DNA from: Helichrysum umbraculigerum
Taxonomy: Eukaryota > Streptophyta > Magnoliopsida > Asterales > Asteraceae
Reading direction: 5' to 3'
NCBI GenBank assembly: GCA_949592205.1
Contig: CATIUR010000001.1
Coordinates: forward strand, 3,140,001 to 3,204,000
DNA: 64,000 nucleotides
In this document: one piece after another, positions 36,084 through 47,000 of the stretch
How the letters are laid out: every line of letters starts with the position of its first letter
Numbering within the stretch: position 1 is the first letter of the stretch
Position numbers and translations under genes: made by a program
Notes under the pieces: model-generated
Databases searched by the model: none
What the model saw: only the letters and a program-made list of their open reading frames with translations
What the model was told of the DNA's origin: nothing

Positions 36084-38547
36084 TGTAACACCTGCCTAAT
36101 TAGGATAATTAATGATGCCTAATTATCTGTAACTAGTTGTAATTAATATGTAATGGGACTAATACAGACTCTATTTGTATATATAAGGTGATTTATATAT
36201 ATATGTGTGTAATTACGCGATTTGGATAAATCGTACGAATCAACCGGACAGAGTCCGAGACATTTTACTTGGACGTTGGTGACAAAACTTATTTGAATAA
36301 TGGGAACATATTTTACTGTATAAATACATTCTAAACGGACATTATCATATTAGCGCGACAACATTACGAATATTTTAACAAAAACGTATCAAACGTGAAC
36401 CAAATAATTTAAATATCCCGACAAGTATTTTTAATAAACAATTACAAGTATTTTTTATTAAAATATTCGGATAGCATTTTTAAAACATAACTGTTTGGTT
36501 AAATACTAAAAACGAACGATTAATCAATTAGGACACGGAGTAAATACTGTATTTTGGGAAGCGTTTTCCCTCCCTTCCCTTTTGGAACCAGCCACCACCA
36601 CCACCTACACCCCACTTTCTTCATCTCATTTTTATTTTAACAAAACACACACACCCTCTAAACTCTCTCTCAAAAATCTCAATCAATTTTCGAAACTACA
36701 AATCCGACAACAAAAGCTATATTTTCGAAATCACCATCAAGCAAGGAACAAGACTAACAAACGCATCATCATCATTTCCGGCCTCCTCTAACTCCGATTT
36801 GCAATTGTAAGAAAATTTCTAAAAATTTAGATTTACTAATTTTGGTGTTATATTTTGATGTTAGATTGTGTACACAACTTAGTTATGACTAAATGAAGGA
36901 TTAGAACACGATTTTACAGCCTAAAAACGTGTTAGATTTGTGATTTCGGTCGGAAAAACGCATCAGTCGCTGGGTTCTGGGCTGGTGTTCATCTTTGCGA
37001 CACAACGCCTATGTCGCATGTTATGTGGCATAAACCGTGTTGTGTCGTAGGCTGTGTCGCATTTTGTGTCGTATCTCGTGTCGTACTCTTGTGTCGTAAA
37101 ACAAATATGACACAACCCTTATGTCGCTATTGATTTAGCACCGAAAAGCTTATGCGACACAACTCTTGTGTCGTATAGCTCTTGTGTCGCATTACTATGC
37201 GACACAACCCTTGTGTCGCATACCAAACTTTTATGTCGCAAATTGTGTCGCAGAAATCAGAATTTTGAAGAATTTTCACTAAAACAATGTAGAAAATGTG
37301 CATTTTTCCCTCCGAGCTGACTCGGCAGCTCGACCCCGCTCAGGTGCTCTGCCCCTTGGACCCCGCCAAGGGGTTGCCACCCCTTGGAACCCCGCAACCA
37401 TGGGCGCTGCCCCCGGACCCCCGTCGTTTCACCACAAAATGTTCAAAAACAATAACAATACTTTGAAAATTATTATTACAACCGTCACCAACGGGCCAAA
37501 CATGTTTTCTAACAACAAACGATTACAAACATTGGGCATACTAGTTGTGTACAACTAAACGAAACGTCTTGCGAGACATCTACTTACCTAACACTATGTG
37601 TCTAGGCATTTGAAGGATTACGGGTTCGGAGAACCTACTTGCTTTACTTACTACTTGCTATTTGCTACTGCTTACTACAAGACTCAAGTGAGTCTTACGG
37701 CCCCACTTTTACTGTTTTATCTTATTGGGGGAGAAACATGCTACTACTTTTCCTTGAACACAAGTACTAAAACTGTTTACTATACCAAACGGAATTGTAT
37801 GAGTTATTTACAGTCTACAGAAGTCTCTCCATCATATATCGTTATTTATGGACTTAAGCGCGAACACTATTTAATGCATCCATTAGGGAAATGACCCTCC
37901 CCGCCCGGGGTAGCAGTGCTACCACGAACCGTTCTGTATAAACGGGCGACTATTATTCGTTACATATGCTTGCTCAGTTGCGAGCATGTCACGGGAGCAA
38001 CTTATTACTTACGGGTTAAGCTTCGATTATGAGCCTCTTGGCAACGATATAACTTACTTACTTACATTTGCTGGATTGCAAATACTGGTTTTACATTTGC
38101 TGGATTGCAAATACTGATTTTTCGCCTACGGGCACTACTGATGAAATCTTGTGTTCAAAACTGATATTAATTACAAACCTGTGAGATTCACCAACATTCG
38201 TGTTGACCTTTTAGCATGTATTCTCAGGTACCTAGACGGAGTAGGATTACTCCAGGACTTTAGCTAGAGTCGCATGATGTCAACACAACTACATTAGCGG
38301 AGATTCTTATCATTATCTTTTGTATATTTTGATTATGTAATAGAATCTCCCGCTATACGCGTTGACTCTAGGAAACTACATTTTTGTATACGAAAACACT
38401 AAGTTTTCAAACATTATATCTATGGGAATGTAACTAATTTACAAACGTTGCATATAGATGTCGTTTGCTTTATCTTTGTGCTGTGATATTTGATTAGTAG
38501 CACCCCAAAACTTGCTTTCGCCAAACCGTGAATTTGGGGGTGTTACA
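36084..38547 (+). repeat. 5' LTR of the gypsy element, 2464 bases
   Basis: It begins TGTAACACCTGCCTAATTAG and ends AATTTGGGGGTGTTACA. It contains a cluster of GCGACACAA/TTGTGTCGC hairpins at 36996-37252. A GC-rich block (37318-37428) with CCAAGGGG / CCCCTTGG stems follows. The small open frames inside (for example 36582-36791) recur in the 3' LTR but resemble no known protein, and I do not call them genes. Confidence 0.95.
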
Positions 38548-38550
38548 GAT

Positions 38551-38562
38551 TGGTATCAGAGC
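38551..38562 (+). promoter_or_regulatory. Primer-binding site, tRNA-Met type
   Basis: TGGTATCAGAGC lies three bases after the 5' LTR. It is the standard complement to the 3' end of plant initiator tRNA-Met and would prime minus-strand DNA synthesis. Confidence 0.95.
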
Positions 38563-38869
38563 CTAAGGTTATAGTGAACTAGGTTGCATTTAGTGGGCCT
38601 AGACTATGACCGTTAGGCAGTATTTCCTTATTAGGCATGACTGGTTCAGGAATTACAGCATACGACTTTAATTTAACATAGCCTGATCAACTATGTACAA
38701 TTAAGGAAAGATGATGTAAGGTCTGAAACGATTATGTTGAACGGGGATACGTTAGTTGACTCTGACCACGAGAGAACCAGACCATTACTTGATACGTACC
38801 AGACACTAGGCTGGATATTATGTACTTACCTATATATTAGCCTCGTCTTACTTACACTCTGCTACAGGA

Positions 38870-39381
38870 ATGGCAAACACACCACCCAATTCGTCACGCT
38901 CTCATCCGCAAGGATCTCGAAACCCGCGAGTAGCCAGGAGGACCCCTAGGTCACCTCGAACCAGCCCCTATCCTGTTCATAACCTCGGAACTCGGCACAT
39001 CTCACGGTGCCAGTGTTGACTACCCAACTCCTCCGTCAGGAGCAAAGGCTCGAGAATCTCGAACGGGAACAACACCGAATGACCTACCTGCTCCACCAAG
39101 CTCTTGATCATATATCACAACTCCAGCGAGAACAAGAAGATAACAACCTCTCTGTAAGCATAATTCAGGATTCAATGACCGCTGAATTAGGTGCGGATGA
39201 ACTCATAAGAGACCGACTAGAGGAATGTGAACAGCGTTCACAGGAGGCTGAGGAGTACTCTCGAGCACTGGTTCAACGACTGGCCTTGGTTGAAGACAAC
39301 GCCAGGCAAGCCAACAGACTTGCGGACACGGTGGATCGCCTTGTTGCGCTAATGGAGCAAATCAACTTACGTCAAGACTAG
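38870..39381 (+). pseudogene. Coiled-coil ORF upstream of gag, frameshifted
   Basis: An ATG at 38870 opens a short Pro/Arg/Ser-rich frame that stops at 39017-39019. A second frame from about 39007 to 39381 encodes about 124 residues rich in Gln, Glu and Leu with heptad-like spacing (LENLEREQHRMTYLLHQALD), a likely coiled coil. The overlap suggests one original protein of about 170 residues broken by a small indel near 39000. It sits between the primer site and gag, where most plant gypsy elements have only leader. It may be an N-terminal extension of Gag, an accessory ORF, or once part of a fused Gag. Confidence 0.55.
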
Positions 39382-39646
39382 AGTAGTCTTCACTTTGTAA
39401 TCAATTATCTGCCAAAATAGGACTTATGTAATTCGACCGGATTCAATAATTCCCGGCACTTTTGTACTACTATTACTCTGTAATCTTTTAGAAAACTCGT
39501 ACCTTGTATCCAACTTGATCATCTAAATGGAATATGATTATCACTTCGTACTGTTATCGTGTATCTCATCATATACACTTGTGATATATCATAATTTCAT
39601 GCAAATATCTTATTCCCCTTTCCTTGTTCTTTTCTTGTTCAGTATC

Positions 39647-42600
39647 ATGCCTCCTCGCCGACAAGTCACCCTCAGTGAAGCTGAAATCGCGGGGCTGATT
39701 GCCCGCAGTGTGGCTCAAGCCTTGGCTACCCGAACGCCGAGTTCTGGTAGCGAGGATTCAGCTACTAACGGGCCGCAACCCAAACCCTGCTCTTACAAGG
39801 ACTTCCACAACTGCAAACCTTTGAGCTTTGCAGGTACTGAAGGAGCTATCGGTCTAGTATGCTGGATCGAGAAAATCGAATCTGTATTCCTTATCTGCAA
39901 CTGCACAGAGGGAGACAAGGTCAAGTTCTCCGCTAGTACTTTCTCTGACACCGCTCTCACCTGGTGGAACACCTATGCCCAGACTGTGGGTATTGATAAT
40001 GCTTACAAACTCCCGTGGGAGGAGTTGAAGAAGATGTTGAGGGGCGAGTACTGTCCCAGAGATGAACTGAAACAACTGGAAGTGGAATTCTGGAACCACA
40101 AAATGCAGGGTGATGACATCACTGGTTACACCAACTGTTTCCACCAACTGGCACTTCTGTGCCCATCCATGGTCGATCCTGAGTACAAGAGGATCGAGAA
40201 ATATATTGATGGACTTCCTGAAAGACTCCAAGACCTGGTGACATCATCCAAACCGGGTATTATTCAGAGCGCCATTCGTATGGCCCATGAGTTAACGGCA
40301 AATTCTGTCCGCCGTGGCACAACTTCAACCCCATCGGCAAACAACAAACGCAAATGGGAAGGAAACCCCAACTCATCCAACCAAACCTCCAACAAAAAGC
40401 CTGAAGCTGTTGAGGCTTATTCATCGGGAACTTCGGAAAAGAAAGGGTACATCGGGAACAAACCCTACTGTTCCAAATGCAACCGCCATCATGACGGTTC
40501 TTGCCCTTGCTCCAACTGCAAACGGTTCGGGCATTTAGCCAAGGATTGCCGGGCCAATGTTCCTACCCCCAACACTAATGCACCGAAGACCTGCTTTGGG
40601 TGCGGAAATTCAGGGCATTTCAAGAAAGATTGCCCAAAGCTGAAAAACAACAACAACCCTGCTCGCGGTAGAGCATTCGTTATCAAGGCTGGGGAAGCCA
40701 GACAAGACCCGAATGTCGTGACGGGTACGTTCCTTCTCAACGACCTTACTGCTTCTGTATTATTTGATACTGGTGCCGATAGAAGTTTCATTTCTGAGAA
40801 ATTTAGCTCTTTACTTGATATAACTCCCACGGCCTTAGATGCTAAATACATTGTAGAACTAGCTAACGGCAAACTGATTGAGACTGATAGCATCATACGC
40901 AACTGCACACTTAACTTTACGAACGAAACGTTTTCCATTGATTTAATCCCTGTCGAGATCGGCAGCTTCGATATTATTGTCGGTATGGATTGGTTATCTG
41001 AGCATTGAGCTGAAATCATATGTTATGACAAACTCGTTCGCATACCTCTTGTCTCCGGTGGAACCTTAGTCCTACAAGGGGAGACCGGCAGACGGAATCT
41101 GAATATTGTATCCTGCCTGAAAACTAGAAAATATCTGCGAAAAGGGTATCAAGCCATCTTCGCACATGTAACGGAGAAGAAGTCGGAGGAGAAGCCACTT
41201 GAGGATGTTCCAATCGTGCGAGATTTCCCGGAAGTCTTTCCGGAGGATTTGCCCGGACTTCCGCCACCTAGACAAATTGAATTTCAAATCGAACTTGTGC
41301 CAGGGGATGCACCCGTGGCACGAGCCCCGTACCGTCTAGCACCATCCGAAATGCAGGAGTTATCTAACCAATTACAGGAACTCCTAGACAAAGGATTTAT
41401 TCGACCAAGTTCCTCGCCTTGGGGAGCTCCGGTCTTATTCGTGAAAAAGAAAGATGGATCTTTCCGCATGTGTATCGACTATCGAGAGCTGAATAAGCTA
41501 ACCATAAAGAATCGGTACCCGCTTCCTAAAATCGATGACCTATTTGACCAACTCCAGGGATCGAGTGTTTACTCTAAGATTGATCTACGGTCAGGTTATC
41601 ATCAACTCCGAGTCCGCGACAATGATATCCCAAAGACAGCTTTCCGAACTCGATATGGGCATTACGAATTCCAAGTGATGCCACTCGGTCTAACCAACGC
41701 ACCGGCCGTATTCATGGACCTTATAAATCGGGTGTGCAAACCATATCTTGACAAATTCGTCATTGTGTTTATCGATGATATCCTGATTTACTCTCGCAAT
41801 GAACAGGAACATGCTCAACATCTGAAAACCATTCTAGGACTCCTTAGACACGAAGAGTTATATGCCAAATTCTCTAAGTGTGAGTTCTGGATTCGAACCG
41901 TTCAATTCCTCGGACATGTGATTTACAGCCAGGGAATTCATGTTGATCCCGCAAAGATTGAAGCAATCAAGGGCTGGGAGTCACCGACCACTCCAACCGA
42001 AGTGAGACAATTCTTAGGTCTTGCTGGTTATTACCGCCGATTCATTGAAAACTTTTCAAGAATAGTTGTTCCCTTAACAACACTGACTCAGAAAGATAAG
42101 AAGTTCGATTGGACTGATAAACAAGAGTCAGCTTTCCAGCTATTGAAACACAAACTTTGCAGTGCACCAATCTTGTCCTTACCCGAGGGCACCGATGACT
42201 TCGTAGTTTATTGCGACGACTCACACCAAGGACTTGGTTGCGTGTTAATGCAACGGGAAAAAGTCATTGCCTATGCCTCACGACAACTAAAAATCCATGA
42301 GAAAAACTATACGACCCACGACCTCGAGTTAGGTGCCGTGGTCTTCGCATTGAAACTCTGGAGACATTATCTCTACGGTACGAAAAGCACTGTCTTTACC
42401 GATCACAAAAGTCTCCAACACATATTCGATCAGAAGGATCTAAACATGAGGCAACGTCATTGGGTTGAGTTACTTAGTGACTACGACTGCGAGATCAAAT
42501 ACCATCCGGGCAAGGCAAACGTAGTTGCCAATGCCTTAAGCCGAAAAGAACGAGTGAAACCCCTTCGAGTCCGAGCACTTTCTATGACAATTCGTAACGA

Positions 42601-44056
42601 GCTCCCTGCTCAAATCCTTACCACTCAGCTTGAAGCACTCAGCGATGAAAAACTGAAAAATGAAGCCTTACGAGGCTTGGATAAACAATTCGAAATCAAA
42701 CCTGATGGGACTCGATACTTCTCTAACCGGGTGTGGTTACCCAAATTCGGAAACTTGCGAGATTTGGTGATGGCTGAAGCTCACAAATCTCGATACTTTA
42801 TACATCCTGGTTCTGACAAGATGTATCACGACGTCAAAGGGTTGTATTGGTGGCCTAACATGAAAGCTGACATCGCCATGTACGTCAGTAAATGCTTAAC
42901 CTGTTCCAAAGTCAAGGCCGAACACCAAAGACCCTCGGGATTGCTCCAACAGCCTGAAATTCCTCAATGGAAATGGGAGCAAATTGCCATGGACTTCATT
43001 ACCAAACTACCGAAAACTTCGAGCTGTTGCGATACCATTTGGGTGATTGTGGACCGTCTCACAAAATCTGCTCATTTTCTGGCCATCAAGGAAACTGACA
43101 AGATGGAGCGTTTGGCTCGCATCTACATCAAAGAAATTGTTTCGCGACACGGTATACCTATCTCGATCATCTCGGATAGAGACAGCCGTTTCACTTCCAA
43201 CTTTTGGCAATCGTTACAGAAATCTCTCGGTACTCGTCTGGATATGAGTACAACTTATCACCCGCAAACCGATGGTCAAAGCGAGCGAACCATCCAAACA
43301 TTGGAGGATATGCTACGAGCCTGCGTAGTGGACTTCGGTACTTCTTGGGAAAGCCACTTACCGTTGTGCAAGTTCTCGTACAACAACAGTTACCATACCA
43401 GCATTAAGGCTGCACCCTTTGAGGCACTCTACGAGCGTAAGTGCCGATCACCTATTTGTTGGACTGAGTTAGGAGATTCCCAACTCACGGGTCCGAAAAT
43501 CATTCACGAAACTACTGAGAAAATCATTGGTATTCAAAACCGGCTGAAAGCCGCACGTGATCGTCAGAAAAGCTATGCTGACGTGAGATGCAAACACCTT
43601 GAGTTCTAGGTAGGGGACAAGGTACTTCTCAAAGTGGCACCGTGGAAAGATGTCATTCGATTTGGAAAACGAGGCAAACTAAACCCTAGATACATCGGGC
43701 CATTCGAAATCCTCGAAAGGATTGGTCCAGTAGCATACCGCCTGCAATTTCCTGCTGAACTTAGCAGCGTTCACAACACCTTTCACATTTCTAACCTGAA
43801 GAAATGTCTGTCTGACGAGACACTAATAATACCGCTCGACGAAATCCAAATCGATGATAAACTTCATTTTGTCGAGGAACCTATGGAAATCATGGACCGT
43901 GAGGTCAAGCGATTGAAACAGAGTCGTATTCCCATCGTAAAAGTCAGGTGGAATTCTAGACGTGGTCCTGAATTCACCTGGGAACGGGAAGACCAAATGC
44001 GACAGAAATACCCACATCTCTTCCCAGACAAAGCACCGTCCGTGCACTCGAGCTAA
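39647..44056 (+). pseudogene. Gypsy gag-pol polyprotein, one frame with two stop codons
   Basis: A single frame of 1469 codons from ATG 39647 (MPPRRQVTLSEAEIAGL) to TAA 44054 is interrupted only by TGA at 41006 and TAG at 43607. Domains in order are: retrotransposon Gag (about residues 50-220); zinc knuckles (CSNCKRFGHLAKDC, CFGCGNSGHFKKDC); aspartic protease (LFDTGADRSF); reverse transcriptase (FIDDILIYS); RNase H (YCDDSHQGLG, where plants usually show Ala at the second D); integrase with an HHCC zinc region (about 42780-42930) and a DDE core (MDFITKLP, SDRDSRF); and a chromodomain-like tail (IPIVKVRWNSRRGPEFTWE). Both stops fit C-to-T changes from Arg and Gln codons. Confidence 0.93.
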
Positions 44057-44079
44057 TTTCGGGACGAAATTTCTTTAAC

Positions 44080-44089
44080 AAGGGGAGAA
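44080..44089 (+). promoter_or_regulatory. Polypurine tract
   Basis: AAGGGGAGAA directly precedes the 3' LTR start TGTAACACC and would prime plus-strand synthesis. The adjacent TTTCGGGACGAAATTTCTTT is usual just upstream in plant gypsy elements. Confidence 0.9.
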
Positions 44090-47000
44090 TGTAACACCTG
44101 CCTAATTAGGATAATTAATTATGCCTAATTATCTGTAACTAGTTGTAATTAGTATGTAATAGGACTAATACAGACTCTATTTGTATATATAAGGTGATTT
44201 ATATATATGTGTGTACTTACGCGATTTGGATAAATCGTACGAATCAACCGGACAGAGTCCGAGACATTTTACTTGGACGTTGGTGACAAAACTTATTTGA
44301 ATAATGGAAACATATTTTACTGTATAAATACATTCTAAACGGACATTATCATATTAGCGCGACAACATTACGAATATTTTAACAAAAACGTATCAAACAT
44401 GAACCAAATAATTTAAATATCCCGACAAGTATTTTTAATAAACAATTACAAGTATTTTTTTATTAAAATATTCGGATAGCATTTTTAAAACATAACTGTT
44501 TGGTTAAATACTAAAAACGAACGATTAATCAATTAGGACACGGAGTAAATACTGTATTTTGGGAAGCGTTTTCCCTCCCTTCCCTTTTGGAACCAGCCAC
44601 CACCACCACCTACACCCCACTTTCTTCATCTCATTTTCATTTTAACAAAACACACACACCCTCTAAACTCTCTCTCAAAAATCTCAATCAATTTTCGAAA
44701 CTACAAATCCGACAACAAAAGCTATATTTTCGGAATCACCATCAAGCAAGGAACAAGATTAACAAATGCATCATCATCATTTCCGGCCTCCTCTAACTCC
44801 GATTTGCAATTGTAAGAAAATTTCTAAAAACTTAGATTTACTAATTTTGGTGTTATATTTTGATGTTAGATTGTGTACACAACTTAGTTATGACTAAATG
44901 AAGGATTAGAACACGATTTTACAGCCTAAAAACGTGTTAGATTTGTGATTTCGGTCGGAAAAACGTATCAGTCGCTGGGTTCTGGGCTGGTGTTCATCTT
45001 TGCGACACAACGCCTATGTCGCATGTTATGTCGCATAAACCGTGTTGTGTCGTAGGCTGTGTCGCATTTTGTGTCGTATCTCGTGTCGTACTCTTGTGTC
45101 GTAAAACAAATATGACACAACCCTTATGTCGCTATTGATTTAGCACCGAAAAGCTTATGCGACACAACTCTTGTGTCGTATAGCTCTTGTGTCGCATTAC
45201 TATGCGACACAACCCTTGTGTCGCATACCAAACTTTTATGTCGCAAATTGTGTCGCAGAAATCAGAATTTTGAAGAATTTTCACTAAAAAAATGTAGAAA
45301 ATGTGCATTTTTCCCTCCGAGCTGACTCGGCAGCTCGACCCCGATCAGGGGCTCTGCCCCTTGGACCCCGCCAAGGGGTTGCCACCCCTTGGAACCCCGC
45401 AACCAGGGGCGCTGCCCCCGGACCCCCGTCGTTTCACCAAAAATGTTCAAAAGAAATAACAATACTTTGAAAATTATTATTACAACCGTCACCAACGGGC
45501 CAAACATGTTTTCTAACAACAAATGTGTAACACCCCAATATTCGAGGTATTATTTTAGTGTATCCAGAAATATACATCTTATGAAATATTATTACTGAAG
45601 TAAAAAGATACAATATAAAACGCAATTGAATTCCTCAGTTCCAGACTGTATATAATTAAAGATTTAAGCTTAATATAGTAATATACGTTCCTTTATCTTG
45701 AAGCATTCTAAATTTCTCCAGAACTTCAAAAGCAGAGGAACCAAAATCGTCTCTCATCATCACCATCATCAATCCTTCTTATTTAGCTTCAAATTAAGCT
45801 TTAGAATCTTTGATTCTTCATCTCCATCATCATCTTTAACTCACTGTAAGTGAATTCTCTATAATCTATAAGCTAGGGTTTAAGTAGTTAATGGGTTTTA
45901 GTGGGTTTCATTGAATTAGATTAAATCAGAGAAGGGAATTGATTGGGTTAGTGATTACTAGCCTAATTATCACTCATAACAATCATTTCTATTCAGGAAA
46001 TGATGAATTCACTATTTATGTTCTTGAGTTAAATTGGGGTTTTTGATAAATTATCATAACTTAACCTCAATTAATCTAAAGTATGGTTTATAATAATTAA
46101 TTGAATATGGAAATAATATTAGAATGAAGAATTGAAATAGATATGATGAATTATAGCTAGAGATCATGATTAGTGAAAGTAACTTGGCTTAGTGAATTAC
46201 TTAGATTAATCAAAGTGGGGGAGAGTGAATTATGATTCATTAACTAGTTGTTATGAATTGTAGAATCTAAATGTATCATTATGAATTTTGAATAGGTGAT
46301 TTAAAGGCTTGGAATATACTTGTATCTTGGTTGTTTGAAATCTTCAAATAATAAGGTAAGTATGTGGAGAATCAATTAGGTGAAGGTTATGTGATTCCGG
46401 ATTGCTTACGAGCAAAAGGTTTCACATAATCATGTTATTATTGTTATTTTGTATATGATTATACTTGGTGCTATTGTTTCGAATTGTTGTAATTATATGA
46501 TTGAGCAATAGAGTAGAGTCTAATCATCTTGAAATAATAATCAACACAAAATATGTGCTAAGCACAATTTGTATCTTAAGGACCGCGGATCCAAATCGGT
46601 ATCAATCTCTACCTATGCTCATTTTGTCGAAGGATTAGGTTATATGTTGTTTGAATTGCTTAATTGGTAATCTATGTATTCACTAAGCAATTATGCTTAC
46701 CCCGTTGTGTAATTTTGTATTGTAGGTAGTAGTTCACGTCGAGATGGCAAGGATGTGAAAAAGGAATAGCGTGGATTTAGCTTGCACGTTAGTAAGTAGC
46801 AAGCATGTTCTCTTTTGAATTATCGTTTCGTATCTACTTGTGTAATACGCCCAAGTTGTTTTGAAATACATTAGAAATATGTAATATGGGGTTTTGGATA
46901 TAAGTTGACATTGAAAGTCAACCACTGATGTAAAGTATGTATTGAAAGTGGAACAGAAGTCTTAGTATGTTGTTAAATGGTAAATGGGTCGTAAGTGTCA

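Noticed and set aside
36582..36791. Small protein MEPATTTTYTPL.. repeated at 44587
   Set aside because: It is duplicated only because it lies in both LTRs. It has no recognisable domain and is in leader-type sequence.
36996..37252. CRISPR-like repeat array
   Set aside because: The repeats are short, irregularly spaced and partly inverted, lie inside plant LTRs, and have no uniform spacers or Cas genes.
39854..40231. Minus-strand frames over gag-pol (also 40489-41019, 41072-41287, 43823-44047)
   Set aside because: They are shadows of a strongly supported plus-strand polyprotein.
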